Of a DNA stretch of 8,285 nt, positions 1 to 6,535 are shown in pieces. The notes beneath the pieces were generated by a model. The model did no database searches, was not told where the DNA came from, and saw nothing but the letters and a program-made list of their open reading frames with translations. The stretch is taken from NCBI GenBank assembly GCA_036557185.1, contig DATBHZ010000179.1, forward strand, positions 1-8,285, given 5' to 3'. Position 1 is the stretch's first letter. Each line of letters begins with the position of its first letter. Both the position numbers and the translations under genes were made by a program. This DNA comes from DATBHZ01 sp036557185 (GTDB lineage Bacteria > Actinomycetota > Acidimicrobiia > IMCC26256 > JAENVU01).

Positions 1-213
1 GAACGCGGCGAATGGCGTCAGCGCCGTCACCTGCGGGGCGAGTCCGGCCGTCACGTGGAAGTAGCGCAGCGGGACCGCCTCGCAGAGCGGACCGATGATC
101 GCAAGCGTCAACAGCAGGCGATGGTCGCGCAGGCGCGAGCAGGTGACCGTGGGGCCGTTGCGGGGCGGCGAATCCCGGCTGACATCGTTCGCGCCGAACA
201 CCCGCGTGCTCAT
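1..213 (-). CDS. N-terminus of an unrecognised, probably membrane protein (partial)
   Basis: The frame reads leftward from an ATG at 211-213 and stays open for 71 codons to the window edge, so only the N-terminus is seen. About 30 polar residues (starting MSTRVFGAND) precede a hydrophobic stretch around residues 37-47 (HRLLLTLAIIG) and further hydrophobic segments. This suggests a cytoplasmic N-tail followed by membrane helices. I do not recognise the family. An in-frame GTG at 256-258 would add 15 residues, and the frame stays open back to a stop near 291. Neither start has a strong Shine-Dalgarno sequence, so the start is uncertain. The gene has the same direction as the amidohydrolase upstream, but about 119 bases and a stem-loop lie between them, so it need not belong to that cluster. 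The plus-strand frames here encode only arginine-rich, motif-free peptides. Confidence 0.5.
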   Translation of the reverse strand, partial: MSTRVFGANDVSRDSPPRNGPTVTCSRLRDHRLLLTLAIIGPLCEAVPLRYFHVTAGLAPQVTALTPFAAF

Positions 214-271
214 CGTCTCGCGGATACCCACCGGATCGCTGCTCTCATGCGCCGTCACGGCGCCGGCACGG

Positions 272-328
272 GGGTGTCGGAAGAACCTGGCCTACGTGCT
301 TCTCCGTGTCAAGGCGGTGCTGACACCC
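272..328 (-). terminator. Stem-loop downstream of the amidohydrolase gene (possible terminator)
   Basis: A perfect 7-bp inverted repeat (GGGTGTC at 272-278, GACACCC at 322-328) begins four bases past the amidohydrolase stop codon. The loop is long (43 bases), but CGGA at 279-282 can pair with TCCG at 303-306 and extend the structure. No U-tract follows on the minus strand. The position fits transcript termination or 3'-end protection. A chance repeat cannot be excluded. Confidence 0.3.
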
Positions 329-332
329 TGAC

Positions 333-1460
333 CTATGCCGCTCCGGCGCCGAGGAGCTCTCGCATGTTGTCGACGTAGAACCGTTGCTTGGTCGCTTCGT
401 CGAAGCGGTCGAGGTGGTTCTCGAACCGGCCGAGAGGATCGCGGGTGCCCTCGGGATGGGGGAAGTCCGTCGAGAAGAGGAGCAAGGCGGGGCCGACATC
501 GTCGAGGATCCAGCCGACGTCGTCCTTCGGGAACGGCGTGAACTTCACCTGCCGGCGGATGTAGTCGCTCGCCTTCAACGGAAGCGCGGCGAGGTCGGGC
601 TCGGTTCTGGAGAACTGCATCGCGCCGTCGAGCTTCTTGAGCATGCCGGGTACCCATTCGGCGCCTTGCTCGATCGATGCGCCGCGCAACCGCGGGAACC
701 GCTCGAAGACGCCGTCGAGGGCAAGACAGGACAGGAAGTTCTCAGGCCAGTAGCCGATGTTGATGAAGTCCTTCGAGCGAATGTTCTCGCCGCCGCCGAG
801 GAAGTCGGGTGGAAGCGGGCGGCCGTTGGCGCGGTACCCGGCGGGAACCAGCCTGCCTCCGGTGCCCACGTGCGTGACGAAGGCAACGTCGGCATCCTGG
901 AGGCGCGCCCAGAACGGGTCCAGCGCGGGATGGCTCGGTGCCATCTCCTTCGACGGTGCCGTCGACTGCACCAGCACGGCGCCGCAGCCGAGCTCGAGCG
1001 CGGCGTCGAGCTCGATCAGCGCACGTTCGATGTCAGCGAACGGGATGAGCGGCACCGGGAGAAGCCGCGAGTCGGCCGAGCAGAAGTCAGCCAGGGCTCG
1101 CGTGTGCGCGCGTACGCCGCCGTACAGCAGCTCGAGGTCTTCCGACAGGAACTGGCCCGGCGCGAACGTGGAGAACACGAACTGCGCGTCGATGCCGTAC
1201 TTGTCGAGGATCGCCACGCGCTCCCCCGCATCCCACGCACCGAACGCCTCGTAGCCCTTGCCCCAGAATTGCTTGTCGGCCAGGACCGATTCGTCGCGAC
1301 CGGCGACGATCGACGCAGCATCGGCATTCGACGGCGCGAGCGGCAGCTGGAGCGTTCGCAGCCGTTCACGGATTGCGGGATCGGCGTAGGGCCGCAGCCA
1401 GTCGTTCGGCTCGAGCACGTGGCTGTCGGCATCGAAGTAACGGCGCACCTCAGCGGTCAT
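333..1460 (-). CDS. Amidohydrolase family 2 (TIM-barrel) metal-dependent hydrolase
   Basis: The 375-residue product looks like a complete amidohydrolase-2 family enzyme (the ACMSD/resorcylate-decarboxylase-like branch of the metal-dependent TIM-barrel hydrolases), probably cytoplasmic. Visible signatures are DADSH at residues 10-14, the variant of the N-terminal metal-binding D/H-x-H motif that opens many actinobacterial members. His197 lies in THVGTGG, Glu264 in EQGAEWVP, and the C-terminal STDFPHPEG carries the expected catalytic/metal Asp332. Members hydrolyse C-N bonds or decarboxylate aromatic or heterocyclic acids; the substrate here is unknown. I chose the ATG at 1458-1460 because GGGAG (1467-1471) sits six bases upstream and the protein then begins just before the conserved motif. 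An ATG 17 codons further upstream is possible but lacks such a site. The gene follows the MBL gene by 69 bases on the same strand and is probably co-transcribed with it and the flavoprotein gene. Confidence 0.9.
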   Translation of the reverse strand: MTAEVRRYFDADSHVLEPNDWLRPYADPAIRERLRTLQLPLAPSNADAASIVAGRDESVLADKQFWGKGYEAFGAWDAGERVAILDKYGIDAQFVFSTFAPGQFLSEDLELLYGGVRAHTRALADFCSADSRLLPVPLIPFADIERALIELDAALELGCGAVLVQSTAPSKEMAPSHPALDPFWARLQDADVAFVTHVGTGGRLVPAGYRANGRPLPPDFLGGGENIRSKDFINIGYWPENFLSCLALDGVFERFPRLRGASIEQGAEWVPGMLKKLDGAMQFSRTEPDLAALPLKASDYIRRQVKFTPFPKDDVGWILDDVGPALLLFSTDFPHPEGTRDPLGRFENHLDRFDEATKQRFYVDNMRELLGAGAA

Positions 1461-1529
1461 GTGCGGCTCCCGCGGGTCTCGTTCGGTCGTTCGAGAGTTT
1501 ACGTCCGGCAAGCTCGGCGCAGGCCCGGG

Positions 1530-2366
1530 TCACCCAGGCGTGTGCGCCGTCGCAGCGACGATCTGGTCGAGCACCGACTGGTCCGGGAGCACAGGTGGGT
1601 CGATCGTCGGCAGCTGACGGATCCGTTCGAATGCGCGCTCGATGTCGGGGCCTTCGATCACGGGGCTGTGACACGACGCGATGGTCGTGATGTCGAGGCG
1701 CTGGACGGTGTCGACAAAGCGACCGTACTTGTCGGTGTCGACCATCGAGATCCACGGGCTCACCGCTCCCAACGCGAACAGAGCAAGGCCGTCGTGCCAG
1801 AACTCCGTGTCGAGGTCGGAGATCGCCGCGCCCGGATCCGGAAGGGGCGTCGCGAACGTGTCGACAGACCAGTACACGCCCGTTGTCGGATCGAACAAGC
1901 CCCTCGTGGTCGGCGAGTCGTAGACCGGCGGGAGCAGCGCGTGCAGGGTGCGGTCACCGACGTCGAGGGGCTCACCGTCCATGACCCAGCGACAGCGGTC
2001 GAGCGGAAAGCGGAAGCAGTTCGTGTGGCGTTCGACCATCGCCCAGTTGCACACCAGCTGGGCGTTCGGGCACGCCTCCATCGCTTGCTCGAGGTTGCCG
2101 GCGTGGTCGACATCGTCGTGCGAGAGGAAGATCCATCGGACGTCGTCTGGTTCGACGAGCGCGAACACGTCTTCGAACCACTGCGCGCGGTTCGCCGGCG
2201 TCCCGGTGTCGACGAGCACGGGCTCCTCGCCGAGGATCACCATCGAGTTGAGGTAGACGAACAAGGGCTGACCGAGTGCAGGCTGCACCTGGTGGATCAC
2301 GAACGTGTCCTGCGCAACTTTCGTGGGCGGGACATAGGTCGTCGGAAGAACCGGCGTGAAGGTCAT
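1530..2366 (-). CDS. MBL-fold (ODP/flavodiiron-like) metallo-hydrolase with altered metal site
   Basis: The 278-residue protein has the metallo-beta-lactamase fold layout: a beta-rich N-terminus with VDTG at 52-55, the metal motif LSHDDVDHAG at 81-90, SVDTF around Asp169 and SCHSP around His233. The motif is H-x-D-x-D-H (His83, Asp85, Asp87, His88), not the usual H-x-H-x-D-H. An acidic residue at the third place is typical of the oxygen-binding diiron branch (flavodiiron, H-x-E-x-D-H). The stretch PPVYDSP at 146-152 seems to match the flavodiiron segment that carries another ligand His, but no His is present there. No flavodoxin domain follows, so this is a stand-alone MBL domain. It may be a hydrolase, a diiron oxygen-reactive protein or a sensor. 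The ATG at 2364-2366 has AAGGGAG six bases upstream (2373-2379). That site overlaps the stop codon of the flavoprotein gene, suggesting coupled translation. Confidence 0.88.
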   Translation of the reverse strand: MTFTPVLPTTYVPPTKVAQDTFVIHQVQPALGQPLFVYLNSMVILGEEPVLVDTGTPANRAQWFEDVFALVEPDDVRWIFLSHDDVDHAGNLEQAMEACPNAQLVCNWAMVERHTNCFRFPLDRCRWVMDGEPLDVGDRTLHALLPPVYDSPTTRGLFDPTTGVYWSVDTFATPLPDPGAAISDLDTEFWHDGLALFALGAVSPWISMVDTDKYGRFVDTVQRLDITTIASCHSPVIEGPDIERAFERIRQLPTIDPPVLPDQSVLDQIVAATAHTPG

Positions 2367-2372
2367 ATCGAA

Positions 2373-2379
2373 CTCCCTT
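2373..2379 (-). promoter_or_regulatory. Ribosome binding site of the MBL gene overlapping the upstream stop codon
   Basis: AAGGGAG on the minus strand lies six bases before the ATG at 2364-2366 and shares two bases with the TAA stop (2378-2380) of the flavoprotein gene. It fixes the MBL start against the longer in-frame reading from 2483. It also implies that ribosomes finishing the first gene can start the second. Confidence 0.7.
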
Positions 2380-3622
2380 AGTAGAGCGGAAGGCTTTCGA
2401 GGAGCGCGTCCTTGTCGTCGATGGTCTGGAGCAGGTCCTTGTTGTGCTTGATGACCTTGCTGCGCATGTAGACGCGCAGCCATTGCTTGTACACGAACTG
2501 CTCGTAGCGCTCGAGCAAGTCCTTCGGAGGCAGGTCACGTTGCGCGATGAGCGCGGCCAGGAACATCGCGCACTCGAAGCCGAGCGAGATCGACTGGAAG
2601 TACGGCGACCCGATCGCCGAATCACCGAGCAGGAAGACCGGCGTGCTGGCGAACGGATGGTAGAAGGGCCCCATCACGTGCCAGGGCCGGCTGGTCGCGT
2701 TGCGTGCCCGGTACAAGTTGAGCGGGATACGGATGATGCCGAGGTCGCCGACGATCTCGCCGTGTGACTCCTCCCGGACCTTGTCGATGAAGCGATCCAT
2801 CGAGCTCGCGACATCGGGGAAGTTGTCGCGTAGCCACTGTCCGTCGAACTGTGGCGGCATCGCCTCGAACTCCTCCGCTGTGATCGTGATGATGCCGGTC
2901 ACATGCGTGATGCCGCCGTCCGAGTAGGTGCGATGCACCGACGGGATGAACTTGTACTGCGCGTTGCCGACGTTCTTGTAGTACTTGCAGTACTCGTTGC
3001 ACACGTACCTCTCGCCGTAGAGGAACGTGACGACGAGCGCATCCTCGAGGTGGATGACCTGCGTGTTTGAGGGCTCCTCCCCCTCCTGCACGCCATGGAC
3101 GAGGTGATCCCTCAGCAATGAATGGGAGCCGGTGGAATCGACCAGCATGTCCCCCGGTTCGAGCAGCTCGATGGCCTCTGGCTTCGTCATCGTCGTGGAG
3201 ATTCGCTGCACCGAATTCGTGGACCGCGCGTCGATCAGATCGCTGAGCGACTCCTCGATGTGGTTCAACGGACAGAAGCCTCGGGTCAAGGTGCGGAGCA
3301 GCTCCATCAGATCGGGAGCGATCGAGCGGCGGATCTCGATCGCCTCGAGGATCTCCAACGGAGAGAACACCGCTTCGACGTTGTCCCCGTCGATCGGGTC
3401 GGTGGAGTAGCTCTCGATCGAGTCCGCGACCAGGTACTGCTCCAACTGCACCATGCGGCCGCGGGTGTACTCGGAGCGCTTCTCGTAGAGGCGAACGTCG
3501 ACGTCCTTGACCGTCTGGAGGAGCGCCGCGAAGAGCAGACCCACAGGTCCTGCACCCACGATGTGCACCCGCCCGCCGGGGGGCAGCGATTCGTACGTCG
3601 TGAAACCTTGTATCGAAGTCAC
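2378..3622 (-). CDS. FAD-dependent monooxygenase-like flavoprotein
   Basis: The 414-residue product has the layout of group A flavoprotein monooxygenases (PF01494-like). The Rossmann dinucleotide motif GAGPVG is at 23-28, and Glu47 in RLYEKR ends the second strand where FAD ribose binds. A divergent DG motif (DSTGSHSLLR, 162-171) and the GD motif LLGDSAIGSP (331-340) follow. The last part is helical and basic. These enzymes use NAD(P)H and O2 to hydroxylate organic substrates, but some relatives are reductases or halogenases. The match is clear only at the cofactor motifs, and the middle (Cys/Tyr-rich VCNEYCKYYK, 207-216) is unfamiliar. No signal peptide or membrane helix is seen. I chose the GTG at 3620-3622, which places the Rossmann strand about 20 residues in and leaves a normal divergent promoter region. 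The ATG at 3754 would add 44 residues of unlikely, low-complexity sequence. It is the first gene of the leftward cluster, 11 bases from the MBL gene. Confidence 0.85.
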   Translation of the reverse strand: MTSIQGFTTYESLPPGGRVHIVGAGPVGLLFAALLQTVKDVDVRLYEKRSEYTRGRMVQLEQYLVADSIESYSTDPIDGDNVEAVFSPLEILEAIEIRRSIAPDLMELLRTLTRGFCPLNHIEESLSDLIDARSTNSVQRISTTMTKPEAIELLEPGDMLVDSTGSHSLLRDHLVHGVQEGEEPSNTQVIHLEDALVVTFLYGERYVCNEYCKYYKNVGNAQYKFIPSVHRTYSDGGITHVTGIITITAEEFEAMPPQFDGQWLRDNFPDVASSMDRFIDKVREESHGEIVGDLGIIRIPLNLYRARNATSRPWHVMGPFYHPFASTPVFLLGDSAIGSPYFQSISLGFECAMFLAALIAQRDLPPKDLLERYEQFVYKQWLRVYMRSKVIKHNKDLLQTIDDKDALLESLPLY

Positions 3623-3812
3623 CCGGCACCCCGAGTCCTCGGCCCCGCTCCGGCCAGGCCGTGAGTCTCGCCCCGACTCGACCGCAGCGTCCAGATGCCG
3701 GCATTTCGCCGTGGCGAGATCACCGGCAAGCGGGCAAGATGCTCTCCCTCTCACCGCATTGATCCGGGCGACCAGTTCATGTGCGGACTTCTCGCGAGGT
3801 TTGGGGGACGCC
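3623..3812. promoter_or_regulatory. Divergent promoter region with four dyad-symmetric elements
   Basis: These 190 bases separate the GTG starts of two divergent genes. They contain CCGAG-TC-CTCGG (3631-3642), GAGTC-N7-GACTC (3663-3679), the perfect palindrome ATGCCGGCAT (3695-3704) and, one base later, TCGCC-GT-GGCGA (3706-3717). Such elements often bind dimeric repressors or activators. I see no convincing -35/-10 pair in either direction. Short palindromes are common in GC-rich DNA, so operator function is an inference. Confidence 0.4.
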
Positions 3813-4745
3813 GTGCAGTTCGGTGCGCATCTCCCGCTGATGGACTTCGGCGGTCATCCCTACACACTGGATCATCTGGTTGCGTACACGAAGACGGCTG
3901 CGCAACTCGGCTTCGACGCGCTGTCGGTGAATGACCATCTCGTCTTCGAGGTGCCCTGGCTCGACGGGCCGACCGCGCTTGCCGCGGTGATGGAGCACTC
4001 GAACGAGATGACACTCGCCACGACCGTCGTGTTGGCGACCGTGCGCGGACCGGTGCCGGTGGCGAAGACGCTCGGCGCACTCGACCGGCTCTCGGGCGGT
4101 CGGCTCCTTGTTGCCGTCGGCCCTGGGTCATCGGCGCGGGACTACGAGGCGGTCGGTCTCGACTTCTCCGAACGCTGGCAGCGATTCGACGAAGCGATCG
4201 GCGCCCTCAGGGCGTTGTGGCAACCCGATGGTGCGCCGTTCGTCGGTCGCTTCTACTCCACTGAGGGCATCTCCTTGCAGCCCTTGCCGGCGCAACGGCA
4301 GGGACCGCCGATCTGGGTGGGCAGCTGGGGCTCGCCCGCCGGACTTCGTCGCGTCGCTCGTCTCGCCGACGGCTGGCTGGCGTCTGCGTACAACACGACG
4401 CCGGAGCTGTTCGGCGACGCATGGCAAGCGGTGCGCTCGAACCTGGCGGAGAACGCCAGGGTAACCGACACCTTCCCGAACGCGCTCGGCACGATGTGGT
4501 GCTACATCACCGACGATCGCGATGAAGCCGACCGCGTTCTCGCCGAACGGCTCGTTCCCACCGTGCACCGGCCCGAGGACGTCTTGCGCGAACGCCTTCC
4601 GATCGGCCCCGCCGAGATGTTCGCCGAGAAATTGACGGCGTTCGCGAATGCGGGTGTGCAGCGCGTGTTCATCTGGCCGGTCGCCGATGAGGCACGCCAG
4701 CTCGAACGCTTCTGGAACGAGGTGCGACCCCTGGTGGGCTCGTAA
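3813..4745 (+). CDS. Luciferase-like (probably F420-dependent) oxidoreductase
   Basis: The 310-residue protein matches the bacterial luciferase-like monooxygenase superfamily (PF00296) along its length. It has an N-terminal strand FGAHLP, SVNDHLVF at 38-45, LATTVVLATVRGP near 68-80, LDRLSGGRLLVAVGPG at 90-105 (the typical phosphate/F420-binding region), and PPIWVGSWGS followed by RVARLADGWLAS (165-192). Actinobacterial members of this type normally use reduced F420 rather than FMN and reduce or oxidise alcohols, imines or ring systems. The substrate is unknown and the protein is cytoplasmic. I chose the GTG at 3813-3815 because GGGGGA (3803-3808) precedes it and the product then begins at the first barrel strand. 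A TTG at 3801 in the same frame is an alternative, and the frame is open for another hundred codons upstream without resembling coding sequence. The gene is divergent from the flavoprotein cluster and may share its regulation and pathway. Confidence 0.9.
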   Translation: MQFGAHLPLMDFGGHPYTLDHLVAYTKTAAQLGFDALSVNDHLVFEVPWLDGPTALAAVMEHSNEMTLATTVVLATVRGPVPVAKTLGALDRLSGGRLLVAVGPGSSARDYEAVGLDFSERWQRFDEAIGALRALWQPDGAPFVGRFYSTEGISLQPLPAQRQGPPIWVGSWGSPAGLRRVARLADGWLASAYNTTPELFGDAWQAVRSNLAENARVTDTFPNALGTMWCYITDDRDEADRVLAERLVPTVHRPEDVLRERLPIGPAEMFAEKLTAFANAGVQRVFIWPVADEARQLERFWNEVRPLVGS

Positions 4746-4780
4746 CCCCCACACGGCCGGCGTCGCAGAGGGGCCGAGCC
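4737..4780 (+). terminator. Stem-loop spanning the stop codon of the luciferase-like gene
   Basis: GGCTCG (4737-4742) pairs with CGAGCC (4775-4780). Inside it, CCCC (4746-4749) pairs with GGGG (4770-4773), leaving a 20-base loop with a short GCCGGC palindrome. The outer arm includes the last codon and part of the stop. No T-run follows. It would separate this gene from the next operon. Confidence 0.35.
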
Positions 4781-4915
4781 GTCGCCTCAGGGAAGCACCC
4801 CAGTGTCACAGTCCTTCACCAGTGGACTAGGGCGACGGAGGACGGACTGGGGGGTTTCACGGACGCGAACACCGCCCGCAGCCCGCGATCGTGGCTTCTG
4901 TCAACTCGTCTCCGG

Positions 4916-4922
4916 AAGGAGG
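4916..4922 (+). promoter_or_regulatory. Strong Shine-Dalgarno of the alpha/beta hydrolase gene
   Basis: AAGGAGG is a near-perfect anti-16S match six bases before the ATG at 4929-4931. It decides that start over the in-frame ATG-like extension from 4803. It is the strongest ribosome binding site in the window, fitting high expression of this operon's first gene. Confidence 0.75.
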
Positions 4923-4928
4923 AGATCG

Positions 4929-5747
4929 ATGGGCACGATCACCACTCCCGACCACACCGAGCTCTATTACAAGGACTGGGGAGACGGTCCCGCCGTGACG
5001 TTGTCACACGGGTGGCCGCTGAGCGCCGACGCATGGGACGGCCAGATGCTGTTCCTCAGCCAACACGGCTTCCGAGTCATCGCTCACGACCGCCGAGGAC
5101 ACGGCCGTTCCGCCCAGCCGTCGGTGGGCAACGACATGGACACCTACGCCGACGACCTCGCCACCGTCATCGAGACCCTCGATCTCCACGACATCACGTT
5201 GGTCGGGCACTCCACGGGCGGCGGCGAGGTCGCGCGCTACATCGGGCGTCACGGAACCGACCGCGTGGCCAAGGCGGTGTTGATCTCGGCGGTGCCGCCC
5301 AACCTCGTGAAGTCCGAGGCGAATCCCGACGGTCTTCCGGAGCAGGCGATCGACGGGCTGCTCGGCGGCATGTTCGCCGATCGGTCGCAGTTCTACCGGG
5401 ACCTCGCGAGCCAGTTCTACGGCGCGAACCGTCCTGACGCAAAGGTCTCGCAGGGCGTGCTCGACCAGTTTTGGGCGTGGAGCATGCAATCCGGCCTCAA
5501 GAACTCGTACGAGTGCGTGCAGTCCCTGGGCGAGAGCGACTTCACCGGGGACCTCGAGCGCTTCGACGTTCCGACCCTGTTGATCCACGGCGAGGACGAC
5601 CAGGTTGTCCCCTGCGCCAACTCGGTGCGCTCCGCGCGCATCCTCGAGAACGCGAAGGACACCTACTACCCCGGCGCGCCGCACGGCCTCACCGCGACCC
5701 ACCAAGACCAGGTGAATGCGGACCTGCTCGCCTTTGTGCAGAGCTAG
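4929..5747 (+). CDS. Alpha/beta hydrolase, non-heme chloroperoxidase/esterase type
   Basis: The 272-residue product is a full-length alpha/beta-hydrolase of the cofactor-free haloperoxidase (perhydrolase/esterase) group. The oxyanion motif SHGWPLSADAWD is at 26-37, AHDRRGHGRS at 52-61, and the nucleophile elbow GHSTGGGEVARYIGRHG at 93-109 contains Ser95. Asp224 in HGEDDQVVP and His252 in PGAPHGL complete the Ser-Asp-His triad. Members hydrolyse esters or lactones, and in the presence of acetate and peroxide form peracids in vitro; the natural substrate is unknown. There is no signal peptide, so it is probably cytoplasmic. The ATG at 4929 is set by AAGGAGG six bases upstream. It is the first gene of a plus-strand operon, with the SDR gene beginning 30 bases after its stop. 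The 183 bases before it hold only the stem-loop of the preceding gene and no clear promoter. Confidence 0.93.
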   Translation: MGTITTPDHTELYYKDWGDGPAVTLSHGWPLSADAWDGQMLFLSQHGFRVIAHDRRGHGRSAQPSVGNDMDTYADDLATVIETLDLHDITLVGHSTGGGEVARYIGRHGTDRVAKAVLISAVPPNLVKSEANPDGLPEQAIDGLLGGMFADRSQFYRDLASQFYGANRPDAKVSQGVLDQFWAWSMQSGLKNSYECVQSLGESDFTGDLERFDVPTLLIHGEDDQVVPCANSVRSARILENAKDTYYPGAPHGLTATHQDQVNADLLAFVQS

Positions 5748-5777
5748 CCGGACCGCGACACGAAAGAGAGGTTCATC

Positions 5778-6533
5778 ATGACCATTGTTGTCATCGGCGG
5801 GACGGGCCTGATCGGGTCCAAGCTCGTCGAGAACTTGCGCGCCCGCGGTCACCAGGCCGTGCCCGCGTCACCCGACACCGGCGTCAACAGCATCACGGGT
5901 GAGGGCCTTGCCGAGGCGCTCGCCGGAGCGGAGGTCGTCGTCGACGTGTCGAACGCACCCTCTTGGGAAGACTCGGCTGTGCTCGAGTTCTTCGAAACCT
6001 CGACCCGCAACATCCTCGACGCGGAGGCAGCTGCCGGCGTGGGATATCACGTGGCTCTGTCGATCGTCGGCACGGAACGGATCAGCGACAGCGGCTACAT
6101 CACCGCGAAGCTCGCGCAAGAGAAGCTGGTCGAGAACTCGGCAATCCCGTACACGATCGTCCATGCCACCCAGTTCTTCGAGTTCGCGACGCGGATCGCC
6201 GAAGAGGCGACTGATGGCGACGTCGTCAAGGTTCCCCCAGTGCTCATCCAGCCGATGGCCGCGGACGATGTCGCCGCCGCAGTCTGCAAGGTCGCGCTCG
6301 AAGCGCCGCTGAACACGACGGTCGAGATCGGCGGACCGGAGCCAATAAAGTTCGAAGACTTCGTTCGACAGGGCCTGCGCGGCGTAGGCGATCAGCGCGT
6401 CGTGGTCGCCGACCCCGACGCGCGGTACTTCGGGGCCCGACTGAGTGAGCGCGCGCTCGTACCGGGTGCCGGTGCTCGACTCGCGGCGACCCGATTCCAG
6501 GACTGGCTGACGCAACGCTCGCAAGGGAGGTGA
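5778..6533 (+). CDS. Atypical SDR / NmrA-like NAD(P)-binding oxidoreductase
   Basis: The 251-residue protein begins with a Rossmann strand and glycine-rich motif (VVIGGTGLIG, 4-13). It continues with VVVDVSNAPSWED (53-65), a strand ending LSIVGTE (94-100) and GYITAKLAQEKLVE at 106-119, which keeps a YxxxK pair (Tyr107, Lys111). The TIVHATQFFEF segment (126-136) and a C-terminal EIGGPEPIKFEDF are typical of NmrA-like/atypical SDRs (SDR family oxidoreductase, NAD(P)H-binding). Such proteins act as quinone or azo reductases, isoflavone-reductase-like enzymes or redox sensors. Which applies cannot be read here. AGAGAGG (5765-5771) is six bases before the ATG. The gene lies 30 bases after the alpha/beta hydrolase and its stop codon overlaps the start region of the small four-cysteine protein, so the three genes are very likely one operon. 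Confidence 0.9.
   Translation: MTIVVIGGTGLIGSKLVENLRARGHQAVPASPDTGVNSITGEGLAEALAGAEVVVDVSNAPSWEDSAVLEFFETSTRNILDAEAAAGVGYHVALSIVGTERISDSGYITAKLAQEKLVENSAIPYTIVHATQFFEFATRIAEEATDGDVVKVPPVLIQPMAADDVAAAVCKVALEAPLNTTVEIGGPEPIKFEDFVRQGLRGVGDQRVVVADPDARYFGARLSERALVPGAGARLAATRFQDWLTQRSQGR
6523..6530 (+). promoter_or_regulatory. Shine-Dalgarno that favours a TTG start for the small Cys protein
   Basis: AAGGGAGG lies at the very end of the SDR gene. Its last base is the first base of the in-frame GTG at 6530-6532, so no spacer exists for that start. The TTG at 6536-6538, two codons later, has a normal five-base spacer. This supports the TTG start and coupling to SDR translation. Confidence 0.6.
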
Positions 6534-6535
6534 GC

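Noticed and set aside
384..2381. A 665-codon plus-strand ORF antisense to the amidohydrolase and MBL genes
   Set aside because: Its product is rich in Arg, Val, Glu and Asp with no recognisable motif, while the minus strand encodes two clear enzymes with good ribosome binding sites. Long antisense ORFs are expected in GC-rich DNA.
3712..3740. Possible promoter (TGGCGA, then CAAGAT) before the luciferase-like gene
   Set aside because: Neither hexamer resembles a consensus well enough, and the first is part of a palindrome.
3623..3754. N-terminal extension of the flavoprotein from an ATG at 3754
   Set aside because: The extra 44 residues are low-complexity and precede the Rossmann strand by too much. 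The extension would also consume most of the divergent promoter region. The GTG at 3622 is more plausible.
3507..3812. N-terminal extension of the luciferase-like gene from an ATG at 3507
   Set aside because: It would overlap the divergent flavoprotein gene, and the extra 102 residues do not resemble coding sequence or any part of the family.
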